DNA from: Globodera rostochiensis
Lineage: Eukaryota > Nematoda > Chromadorea > Rhabditida > Heteroderidae
Assembly (NCBI GenBank): GCA_018350325.1
Contig: JAEVLN010000004.1
Span: 2,356,001-2,420,000 of the forward strand
Direction: 5' to 3'
Length of the DNA: 64,000 nucleotides
The position numbers and the translations under genes are program-made. Under the pieces are notes generated by a model, which did no database searches, was not told the origin of the DNA, and saw nothing but the letters and a program-made list of their open reading frames with translations. Below, piece by piece: positions 1 to 9,191 of this stretch; the first letter of the stretch is position 1, and each line of letters starts with the position of its first letter.

Positions 1-223
1 TCTCCGTTACTGGGAATGTAATTGGATCGCCGCCTTTAAAACATTTCGATCATCGCCTGGGGCAAAAATATTCTGATTTTAAGGAATGTTTTACGATGCT
101 TAAGCGTCATTGGATTCTTTAAATTTGGAAACGGTTTTGGAAATTATTCTTTAAATAAATTCCAAGTTTATTTATGTAACTGATCCAATTTTTTTAATAA
201 TTTATTAATTAAAGAAGCTTAAA
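1..223. other. 5' flank of the DSL-ligand gene
   Basis: AT-rich sequence upstream of the first start codon at 224. No open frame or repeat was recognised here. It probably holds the promoter and 5' UTR of the gene that follows. Confidence 0.4.
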
Positions 224-3221
224 ATGCTGTCATATGCGAAAGAAGGAAGAAATTTGCCAAAATTGCTTTTGTTTTGTGCCGCCCTTCTGCCGGCCGTTGT
301 CGGCACTTTCAGAGGACAGTCCGTTGACTATTTTGACGCTAATGCTAGACAACATGTTGGAGCAGGAACGGGAACATCTGCTGTTGTTGTTGCTTCTAGT
401 GATGGTATTCAACAACAACTCCTCCACCCCCAACATGAACAACAAAAACGGGGGGGCCAACAACCGCCAAAGTCAAATTCGAACGCGTACGACCCGTTGT
501 TGTTGTACAGACATCAGCAACCACAACCACAACAACAACAACAGCGTGGAAGAATCAACAACGGCAGCATGTTGTGGAGTGCCGTTGCATCGGATGTTTT
601 TGGCACGGTCGTGCCATCGGACGTAGCCAACGCAACAACGCGTCTGTGGACAGCAGGAAATGGTCAACAGCAGCCGGACGGAGGCAATGTCCAAGTGCAA
701 GTGCGTTGGTGCGATCAGTGTTAAAGTGATCAGACGTTCTGATTTTGTCCTAAGATCAGGAGGTTCTGATTAGAGACCGGACTTGAGCTTTGAGCGAGAT
801 CTTAAGTCGAGATTCTCGAAAAAATCTCGGTCTCGAAAAATGTCGTGAAGCTCATTTTAGTCGAGCGAGATCTCGAGGTCGAGATTTTTCGAGATCCTCG
901 AGATGAGATCTCGTCTCGACCGGTCTCTAGTTCTGATCACGTTGTCAACGATTGTTCTGACTCTGGTTCTGATCAGTTTCCCCTAATTGGAACTGATTCT
1001 TTTGAATAATCAAATTCTTATTGGATGCCCTTGGGCAATACAGTAACGGAAAATGGCCCCAATTTCTCTGCCACAGGTGCAGCTACGCTCCTACACAAAT
1101 GCGGGCTTTCGACTTCCGGACGCGCGGCTGTGCACGTGCCCTGCGGGCAACGAGCGATGCCTGCAGGCGAGCCCACAACGGAACGGCTACAATTGCCTCA
1201 CTTCATTCGCCGTCTTCGTACTGTCGGCCGAGTAAGGCATTGAGCCTTTAAAATTAGCGAATTTTTTTTAAATTTTGCATTTTTTTTTTGAGGCGCCTGC
1301 CAAATTTCCAAAATTCTTTTAGTTTTTTTTGGGTTGAACCGATTAGCGTTTTTTTTAAATTTTAACTAAATTTTTTAGTGATTCAATTCATTTGGAGGAG
1401 ACGCCCTATTTGCCGCTCAACGCAGCCGGACAACTTGGCCAACAGCAAGAACTTGGCACAGTTTTTCGATTCCAATTGAACACTGAACCGGTTTGATCGA
1501 CTTATATTTATAATTTTAATTTAATTAAATTGTCAGAGTGCCATCGCAATTGTCGTGCACAATTTGGGCCCCCAAATCAACATGGACGGGAGTCTGTACG
1601 AGACGAACACCGTCACTGTCGTGGACACTTTCGTTCAGCCGCTGAACGGCGCAGCCGCTGCAGCAGCATTGCCATTCTCGCCGGTCAGCAGAGGGACGGC
1701 AAAAGCGCCGTTCTTCCCGTCGTTTGTCGCTGCGACTGTGCCGGGACAGCAACAGAATGTACAGCTCCAAGGCCGACTCGTCGGCACACAGTGAGAGGGC
1801 CAATTAATGTTCCAGAAATGGAGACCAAAAATTTCCCCCCCCCCCCCCTAAAGACTGTCCTTGACCTTCTCCGTTTCGTGCCGTGGCACGCTGGTGGGGC
1901 CCGGCTGCGACTTGGCATGCAACAACTCGGCCGCCAACCCGTCCAGTGCCATATGCCAAAGTCGCCGTACCGGCTTTTTCTCGCTGTGCCGATGGACGAG
2001 TGGAGGCGGAAGCGCTGCACAACAGGTGAATGCCGCCGCGCTGCGCCGTTGATCAGAGCAGTCAAAGTGTTGGACGATCAGACTTCAATTTGTCCTGATC
2101 ATGCTAATGATTCTTCCGGATCGATTGATTGACCGATAAACTTTTACAACAGGTGACTGACTGCAAAAACTGTCCCTGGGGCATCAAAGAGAGTGCCTAT
2201 TGTGCCGACGGGCAAGGTGGCGTGCTTGAGCCCAGCCACGCGGTAAGCCTTTAATCATAATTTTAGAAATTGATCCGCTTTTTTGATTGACTCATTTTCA
2301 GGGGGTCGTCTCCAGCTCCTACTACACCGCCTTCGTCGTGTTGTGCTGTGTGTGCGGGTTGCTGCTGCTGTGTTTGCTGGTCGCCGGTTTACTCACATGC
2401 AAAAAGTGCCGTGCACAATAATATTCTTGCAAAAATGCCAGAAAAAATTTTAACTCATCAGCAGAATTGTTCGAATGCGTCGCGATTCGCCTGCGTCGTT
2501 CCGGCGTGTTCATCAACAGCAGGCGGCCAGCCGCGGCGGCGGCGTCACCAACGCGCACATCAGCACCAGAGGCGATGCGGAACGCGCCTTGCTGACCTCC
2601 GCTACGCGTCCAACGGAGGACAATGACACCGGCGGTTTTGCCGCCTTCCGACTTGGCCCTGAGAATGGGAACGGTGCCAAACCGCCACCACCTCCATACA
2701 GGCGAGCCCTCCAAGCCGTAGCAGCAGCACTAACTGACGCCCAAAGTTTCTGAATGCCCTCCAAATCCTTTCAGTGTCCGCTCCAACGGAAATGCCGGAA
2801 CAGTTGTGGGCGGCACTCATCATTCGCAACGCGTTGCGGCGGACGCGTTGACAAATCCGTTTCCATTGCCGCGCAGCAACGCGAGCACCGCCAGTGCCAG
2901 CGGCAGAGAGACGCCGTCCGTCGTCGTCGCCGCTGGCGGCGGCGGAGGCGGCGAGCGTCAACGCTTCCCACCGCCGTTGGCTATCGGCACGAAGACATCC
3001 AGTGAGCGTAAAAATGTGTTAAAACCCCCCGAATTTTGAGGCCCATTTTCACTTCCATTCCTTTTGAAGAGACGCTGAGTCCGCCGCGCTTCCAACCGCT
3101 GCCTCATCTTGGCCCCCAAATTCGACAGGCGGCGGCGGCGGCGGCGAGTGCCGTCCCCGCGGACTCTTTGAACAGCAGTTTTGCCGGAATGTCGCCGCCC
3201 AGCGTGTCAGCGGATGTGTAA
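224..3221 (+). CDS. DSL-family Notch ligand-like type I membrane protein
   Basis: Ten exons join in phase into a 660-residue protein: 224-700, 1077-1231, 1379-1490, 1537-1790, 1854-2025, 2153-2242, 2302-2405, 2462-2701, 2775-3001 and 3070-3221. An N-terminal signal peptide (LLLFCAALLPAVVG) precedes a Gln-rich stretch. Next comes an MNNL-like region that starts VQLRSYTNAGF, with paired cysteines and a hydrophobic IAIVVHNLG strand. A DSL-like cysteine block follows (CRGTLVGPGCDLAC, ICQSRRTGFFSLC), then a short Cys module (CKNCPWG), one transmembrane segment (VVLCCVCGLLLLCLLVAGLL) and a cytoplasmic tail of about 210 residues with Pro-rich and Gly runs. The family presents at the cell surface to Notch/LIN-12/GLP-1 receptors. 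The order of elements and cysteine spacing suggest a divergent DSL ligand; full EGF repeats are not visible. The end of exon 1 could be 694 instead of 700. The intron at 2702 has a GC donor. Confidence 0.6.
771..929. mobile_element. hAT-type MITE, TAGAGACCGG family, copy 1
   Basis: A 159-bp foldback element sits in intron 1 of the DSL-like gene. It starts TAGAGACCGG and ends CCGGTCTCTA, perfect inverted termini. It is flanked on both sides by the same 8 bp, GTTCTGAT (763-770 and 930-937). The inside is made of GAGATCTCGAG-like palindromes and has no coding capacity. An 8-bp duplication and termini of the form TAGNG fit the hAT superfamily; the source transposase is not in this window. Confidence 0.85.
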
Positions 3222-4031
3222 TGAATGAGAGGGACCCCAAAGATTGGGGAGAAATTTTAGAAGTGAATTGTGCAACCAACCGACGCCGGGGGGGGGGGTG
3301 GGACGAGTGCCAATTTTGACCAGGAAAACACGGCACATTTGCCTTTATTGTTATGCAAAACCGGCTTCCCCGGATGTTCCGGTTAACCCAGTTCTGGAGG
3401 GGAGTGGCAAATGCTAGCGATGCACGAAAGTCTCGGTCTCGAGTCTCGACTCGAGAAAAGTCTCGGGTTTTTCGGGTCTCGGTCTCGAGTCTCGGTAAAT
3501 TTTCGGTCTCGTGCATCACTAGCAAATGCCATGTTATTTCAGTTCAAAGACAAGCCGCCCCCGTCTGCTGGTTGTCCCCTCCTCTCCTCTCTGGTTCTTT
3601 ACATTAATTTTGTTTCTGTTTCATTAACCGATTAATTAATTATTGTCCCGCCCTCTTTTCCTTTCCGATCTCTTCCTAACCAATTAATATGCGACCTTTT
3701 GGGCCAAAAATCGCCCCGCATTTTCGTTGTTGTCTTAAATATTTGTTTACTTTTCTTTTGTCTCTAAAATGGTTCGACCGACAAAACTTCCTTCCCCCAC
3801 AGCATTTCCTACATTGACTTTTTCATATAATCCAGGAAAGCATCAAAATGTCAATTCGACGAGACCCTGATATTATAAGTAAAATAAATTAAATTCCCAT
3901 AATCCATAGATACAAGAGAATGAAGTGAATGGAAATGGAATACATTTAACGATAAAATGTTTTCTGCTATTGACACAAGAGGTATATTGTGGGAGATTCC
4001 CTCTCTCTACCCATCTGTTGAACTGCTCGAA
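3222..4031. other. Tail-to-tail intergenic region with a MITE
   Basis: This lies between the stop of the DSL-like gene and the stop of the minus-strand SKP1-like gene. It holds a G11 run at 3288-3298 and the hAT-type MITE listed separately. No further gene was seen. Confidence 0.5.
3415..3521. mobile_element. hAT-type MITE, TAG(C/T)GATGCACGA family, copy 1
   Basis: A 107-bp element starts TAGCGATGCACGA and ends TCGTGCATCACTA, inverted termini with one mismatch. It is bracketed by the 8-bp direct repeat GCAAATGC (3407-3414 and 3522-3529). Its centre is filled with TCTCGAGTCTCG motifs. It differs in its ends from the TAGAGACCGG family but shares the same internal style. Confidence 0.85.
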
Positions 4032-5290
4032 TCAGAAGTTGAACAGCGTCTTGCGCAGCTCTTCCCCCTCCAGGTCCTCCGTGTCCAAGTTGAGAAATTC
4101 CATGATCTCAACCGACGTTTCCATCTCACGGCACTGCAAAAGAAAGGAAGGAAGCGCTTAATTTATTGAGTACACAAAAATTTGATAATATCTGTTAATG
4201 TACACATCATTTTAATGTTTTTTTATTCGTTCGTTCAAAGTTGCAGAATCCGCAGAATAAAATCAATTCAAAAGAATTTTTCGATTACTTTCAACGCGAT
4301 AAAATTGGCCAGATGCTCCACAAATTGTGTAGCGGACAAAAAGTTCGCGACATTGGCCGTTTCGATCAGCAAATTTTTGTCCAACGCCGAGAAGAAACCG
4401 TGGGCCCAGTCGGGAAGGCCGGGAGTCTGTCAAAGTTATTTGAATTGATTCAGTTGAATTATTGGTTAACGCAAAAAATGGCACTTTTGCGTCCGATTTG
4501 GCCTCCATTTCGGCAATGTTCGTCTCGCTGCTGACCGATTCGACAACGTCCTGCAAAATGGTGGTAATTTATTTCATTTTCATAATATTAAAAAAGGTAT
4601 TTTTATTTTTGTTTACCCTTCCAAATTTGCCCCCTTTTGCTGCGTTCGACAGCGCCTTCGAATGTCCACCGGAGGCGGCGGATTTGTCGCGCAGGTCAAT
4701 TGAGGACGGCACTTTTTTGGCACTGGAACTGCCGGCACCGTAATTATGACGTGTGTATCTGATGAGTCAGTTGCGTACACACTGGACAGGGGAAGGGGAA
4801 GGAATTCACCCAAAATGAAACATTTTCCCCAGCAAAAAGCGAAAAAACTTTCTCAAATTTCGGCCCATCCCAAAACGGTTAAAAGTCAAAAGGAGTGTTT
4901 AACCATCAAATTCAAGGCGTTTCTGTGAGATAACTCACGCACAGATCGAAGAACTGCGTCATGATGGTCAAATGTTGTTTGGTGAACGGCTGTTTGCCAG
5001 AAACCATCGGCATCGGAATGGTGAGATTCTCACTTAATGTAAAACTTAAATGTAAAATAAAATATTTTTATTCATAAAAAAATTAGAAAATTAAGCGAAT
5101 CGGGTTCGGATAACCCACTTATAGTAATGTAATTGTTCACTCACACGTCCTCCTTGTCCCTCATCATCGCCTTCTTATAGTCGCGCAAAAAGGCACTGTA
5201 GATGAAGATGCTGTCCGGGATGGGCACCAAGTCACCGCCTGACAGTAAAAACTGAGGGACCGGATGTTGCTTCTGTTTGAGTGAAGACAT
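4032..5290 (-). CDS. Divergent SKP1-related (SKR) protein
   Basis: The start at 5290 opens MSSLKQKQHPVPQFLLSGGD. Exons follow around 5146-5290, 4941-5023, 4623-4745, 4475-4553, 4301-4432 and 4032-4139. Parts resemble the SKP1 fold: IPMPMVSGK...FTKQHLTIM (compare VPLPNV...), then ETANVANFLSATQFVEHLANFIA (compare the helix ending in NYLDIKGLL...VANMI), then EELRKTLFN near the end (compare EEIRKTFN). SKP1 proteins link cullin-1 to F-box proteins in SCF ubiquitin ligases. Here a Ser/Lys-rich stretch (GAGSSSAKKVPSSIDLRDK) interrupts the fold. The acceptor of that exon does not fit the phase of the preceding donor, so that junction is unresolved. The family call is tentative. Confidence 0.4.
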
Positions 5291-5673
5291 TGGAGAACGA
5301 TGAAACGCGGCAAAAACGCAAATGTTGTGGACGACCGAACAAAAAAACTTGAAAAAATAAAAGTCAATAAATAAATAAATACATTTAAAACAAAAGGACC
5401 AAAAGAATGGACAAGGAACATTTTATACACCTTCAATTACAGCGCCAAACGACGGGCAATATGATTTATTTATATTTATAATAAAATATTTGGTGATTTT
5501 GTTGAAAATAATTGAAATGGAGGCATCAGAGTTAAGATTTTTAAAAACAACACAACAAAACAACGACAAATGAAACTATTTATTTATTATAAAGATGAAG
5601 TTGTGTTTCCTCCTTCACGGGGACGGACGACAAAACGCTTTCGCTGCTGGCCAAAAAAGTACAACAAATCAAT
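5291..5673. other. Short gap between two minus-strand genes
   Basis: About 380 bp separate the stop of RAB5IF (upstream on the minus strand) from the start of the SKP1-like gene. The gap is AT-rich and contains no recognisable gene. The spacing is compatible with either separate promoters or an operon. Confidence 0.4.
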
Positions 5674-6283
5674 TCATTCAAAGTGAAACGTAGAATAAAC
5701 GGTGATCCATGAGACTTAAAGGGGGGGGGGAACATTTTATATAATCAAAAAGTTTTTTAAAGTCGGTCTTTTAACGTACATACCCATAAATGTTGCGAAA
5801 GCAGCGCCAAATCCCTCCTTAGAAATTTCCCAGAAGCCGCCAAATTCCTCGTCATCTTGCTTAAAATTATAATTTTATTTCCAATTGTGGCAACATAAAA
5901 CATCGAAACTTTTTTCAAAAATAATTTTCAAAAATGCGTCCTTTAAAATAAAAAGCCCGACCTCCTGAAACCAGGTCATATAGGAATGTCCGACAGCGGT
6001 GGAGATAAGAACGTAAAGGAGCAGCGCAATGGCACCTTTCATTGGCACAAGGCCCCAACAAATGCCAATGCACAGGGACAGCAACTGCCTGCCCCAGTAC
6101 AGCACGTCCAGCAACTCGTCCTTATCCGACCACTCACTGCGCCTGCGCAATGCCTTTGAAATCTGTAAAATGCTGGGCTTTGATTGATAGTGAAGGCGGA
6201 AGCTTTGTAAAATTTACGCATTCGAAAAGGTTCTGCTTTTTTCCATCGCCTTCAATTTGCCCATTCCTTTTCGGAGTGCTCAT
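5674..6283 (-). CDS. RAB5IF: RAB5IF / RCAF1 (respirasome complex assembly factor 1) homologue
   Basis: The start at 6283 opens MSTPKRNGQIEGDGKK. The next exon carries the family signature RRRSEWSDKDELLDVLYWGRQ followed by a hydrophobic segment and GLVPMKGAIALLLYV. A later exon gives QDDEEFGGFWEISKEGFGAAFATFM, and the last gives VSWITVYSTFHFE then stop. The human protein (C20orf24/RAB5IF) has the same order: SEWPDKDE, a two-segment membrane core, EE.GG.WEL.KEGF, FALFMV.WI..Y. It is a small membrane protein linked to respiratory supercomplex assembly and to the ER multipass translocon. Length is normal. The exon ending ATFM uses a GTATGT donor, and the last acceptor follows a C-rich tract. Confidence 0.9.
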
Positions 6284-6619
6284 CTAACGGAATAACGGTT
6301 TTTATCTAAATTTTGACGGGTTTTTTTTAATAGATGCGCAGGTGAGGTCCTTCCGCCAGGATTTTAGGGATCGTCCGCTAATAAGAAAACGCACGTAGCC
6401 TCAAAATGCAATTTTACGATTTTTTTAAAATTTTAAATGATGACATTTCGCCAAAATAATTAAAAGAAGGGAAAATTTTAAAAGAGTAAAAGCTAGAACG
6501 CGGCAAAGGCACAGCAGGCCTCGGCACTGCCGTAGCTTATTCTTTCCATTAGCTTCTGTTTCAAATTTTTAAGTATAATCATAAATCAAATTGATTTTAG
6601 CTGCTGATTGTAGCTAATA
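6284..6619. other. Divergent promoter region, RAB5IF and innexin
   Basis: This 336-bp head-to-head spacer lies between the start codons of RAB5IF (-) and the innexin (+). It is AT-rich and has no obvious TATA element or repeat. Regulatory elements of both genes presumably lie here. Confidence 0.4.
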
Positions 6620-8854
6620 ATGTATATTTTTCGTGTTCTTCAAACCGTACCCTACAGCAACAGGCCGCCTGTGCTCGACATAATTGCCAACATACATAGC
6701 TATTTCACATGTAATTTGGTTAGTGATTAAAGGTGGATTTGGAACCTTTCGGTTTACTTTTCCTTATGCCTTTTGACAATTTTCTTTTTGAATTATAAAA
6801 GTTTTTGAGTTTAATCGTTAAAGCTTTGCAACATTAATTTCTAACTTCTTGCTGCTTTCAGCTCGTCGGGTTGGCTGTTTTGTTAAGCTACAAGCAGTTT
6901 GGCGGTCGCCCGATTGAGTGCATGACGCCGGCTGGCTTTTCCAAGGCTTGGAACGATGTGCTAATTTATTTTAAAATCTTTTATTTCATTGTTTTTATTC
7001 GAATTAAGTACACGGAGAACTATTGCTACACGGCGGACACTTATTTTGTGTCACTGGACGAGGCCGAACGCGTCATCGTCAGCTTCAGCACGGAGGAGCG
7101 GCGCGAGCGTCGCATCAGTTACTACCAGTGGATTCCGTTCTTTCTCATCTTCCAGGCCGCCTGCTTCAAAATGCCGGCGCTGATCTGGAAGTATTTCCAT
7201 GCCCAATCCGGTAGGAATTTGACCAAAGTGCTCGAAACGCGCGTTCGGCGATGCCGTCGAACGTCTTTGAACAAAATTTAAGCATTTTTGTGTTGTGAAA
7301 ATGTACCGCATTTTATTTGTTAGGGATGAAAGTTGGCGAAATTCTCGGCTTGGCCACCAATGCCGACAATAGTGACCCGGAGACACGCACGTCCAACATC
7401 AATTCGTTGTGCGTTCATCTTCAAAAAGTGCTCAAGTTCCATCATCGTTTATACCAGGTCCGATTTTTGTACTTTTTGACAATTGAAACGGATTAATTAT
7501 TAGAAGCACATTACGCCCCACACTTTCTTTCGGCTACTGAACATGAAATACTCCGCCTATTATGTGACGCTCGTTTACCTCTTCACCAAATGCCTCTTTT
7601 TTCTCAATGTGACCGCGCAGCTGAACTTGCTGAACCGGTTGCTTTTACCCAACGACGGGAATTGATGCAAAGAAAATTCAGTTATCTCTTCGTCTCCCAT
7701 GAACGTTTTGGCTTCACCCTTTGGTCCGCGCTTTTGCAGGGAAATATCACATGGCAAGAAACCGGCATTTTCCCTCGCGTTACGTGGTGCGATTTTGATG
7801 TAAGTTTATTTGTTTTTTTTTTGTTGATTAATTTTGTTTTCAAACAATCTTTTAAAAAATCACAAGTTCAATTCGTCCACTATTTTTTTGTTGGGCAAAG
7901 GTGCGCGAGATGGGTCAGCCCGTCAACCACACGGTGCAGTGTGTGCTGACGCTGAACGTGTTCATGGAGAAGGTATGGCATTTTCTTTTAACGATTATTG
8001 GGACTGTTCATCTGTAGTGTTCTAGGTGTTCTTGATCCTGTGGGCCTGGTACATTGTGCTGGCCGCGCTGACATTGGCTAACATTACCACCTGGCTCTAC
8101 GGCTATCTGAGCGTGGCGTCTGCTGAGCATTTCATTTTCAACCATCTGGAGATGAGCGGCGGCGAACTGTTCGACATGGACGGGCTGACCAAACCAAAAC
8201 GTGTGAATTGACTGATTTTTTATTCTCATTGAACATGTTCAGATGTGCAATTCGCTGTGCGGCGTTTTGTGGACAAATATTTGCGCACCGATGGGATGTT
8301 CATTTTGCGTTTGATTGCCCAACATGCCGACGTGGTGTTCATCACGGACCTGATCCATCGGATGTGGACGTCGCACTACCAAATTGAGAAGCAGCGGGAG
8401 TGAGTTTTAAAAATTAGAACCGTTTAAGGCAAAGAGCAAAAAATAATTATTCATTTTAAAAATTTGTCAAGACACTGCCATATTTTGTAATCTGCAACAT
8501 TTTCCCGTTTCCAACAGGGCATTACGACGTTCAGAGCCCCTGTGGCAGAAGCACATGCAGCGCTTCGCGACATTGGAGAAACGACAAACCATAACGTTTG
8601 AGGATGACGCATTAACCGGTGCGGATGCCGCCGGAGAGCATCACAACACGTACCCGAAATTGGGCCGAAGTCGGGCGAGCAGTGTGGGCACATTGGACAG
8701 TTTTGGCAAGTGAATTGGCTTTGCTGTTTGGGCATAGCACACCGAGGCTTTAGGGATAGGCTTTAAACTTCTTATGTTTACCAGAATGACAACGCTAGAA
8801 AGTTTGCTGGCAGGCTCACTCGACTCCATACTGATGGCTCCCGAATTCCGGTGA
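6620..8854 (+). CDS. Innexin (gap-junction channel subunit)
   Basis: Eleven exons join in phase to 482 residues: 6620-6718, 6862-6957, 7009-7210, 7324-7457, 7504-7637, 7682-7799, 7901-7972, 8026-8200, 8243-8399, 8518-8709 and 8785-8854. Innexins form hexameric hemichannels and gap junctions in invertebrate plasma membranes. Four membrane segments are visible. The N terminus reads VPYSNRPPVLDIIANIHSYF and is followed by LVGLAVLLSYKQFGGRPIEC. The first loop contains ENYC, then comes the innexin motif YYQWIPFFLIFQA. The second loop contains GIFPRVTWCDFDV and QPVNHTVQCVLTLN, giving the expected paired loop cysteines. An intron of only 44 bp (7638-7681) is needed to keep the conserved NR(Y/F)L block intact. 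The C-terminal tail is about 110 residues and variable. The nearest C. elegans paralogue cannot be named from sequence alone. Confidence 0.93.
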
Positions 8855-9191
8855 ACATGCCAAACTGTTTAATTTTTGCAATTTTTTTTTTTGCGCCTGA
8901 TCTTTCAGTTTCATGTTTTTCTCGTCATTATACTCGTCAACTTTTTTTTGATATCTGAATTCATTGTATGATATGCCTCTCCCTGTACACCCAAATTTTC
9001 TTACGTGATGTGCCATTACTAAGGGCGATTTGTATGATATGTTGAACATGTTTTTTGCGCAATTATTAGTCTATATAAAGTCATTTTTTTGGAGTTTTTG
9101 AAAGCCGTCTCACCAGTTTCGCATTTTTATCCATGTTCTATAAAAAATTTCGTAAAAAAAGTACAACAAAACAATGCACCATGCTATCAAA
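8855..9191. other. Tail-to-tail 3' region, innexin and ALKBH8
   Basis: AT-rich sequence between the stop codons of two convergent genes. Short frames exist but none resembles a conserved exon. It presumably carries both 3' UTRs. Confidence 0.45.

Noticed and set aside
5164..5436. 90-codon hydrophobic minus-strand frame
   Set aside because: It uses the wrong frame across the SKP1-like first exon and extends into its 5' flank; the adjacent frame has an ATG and family-like sequence.
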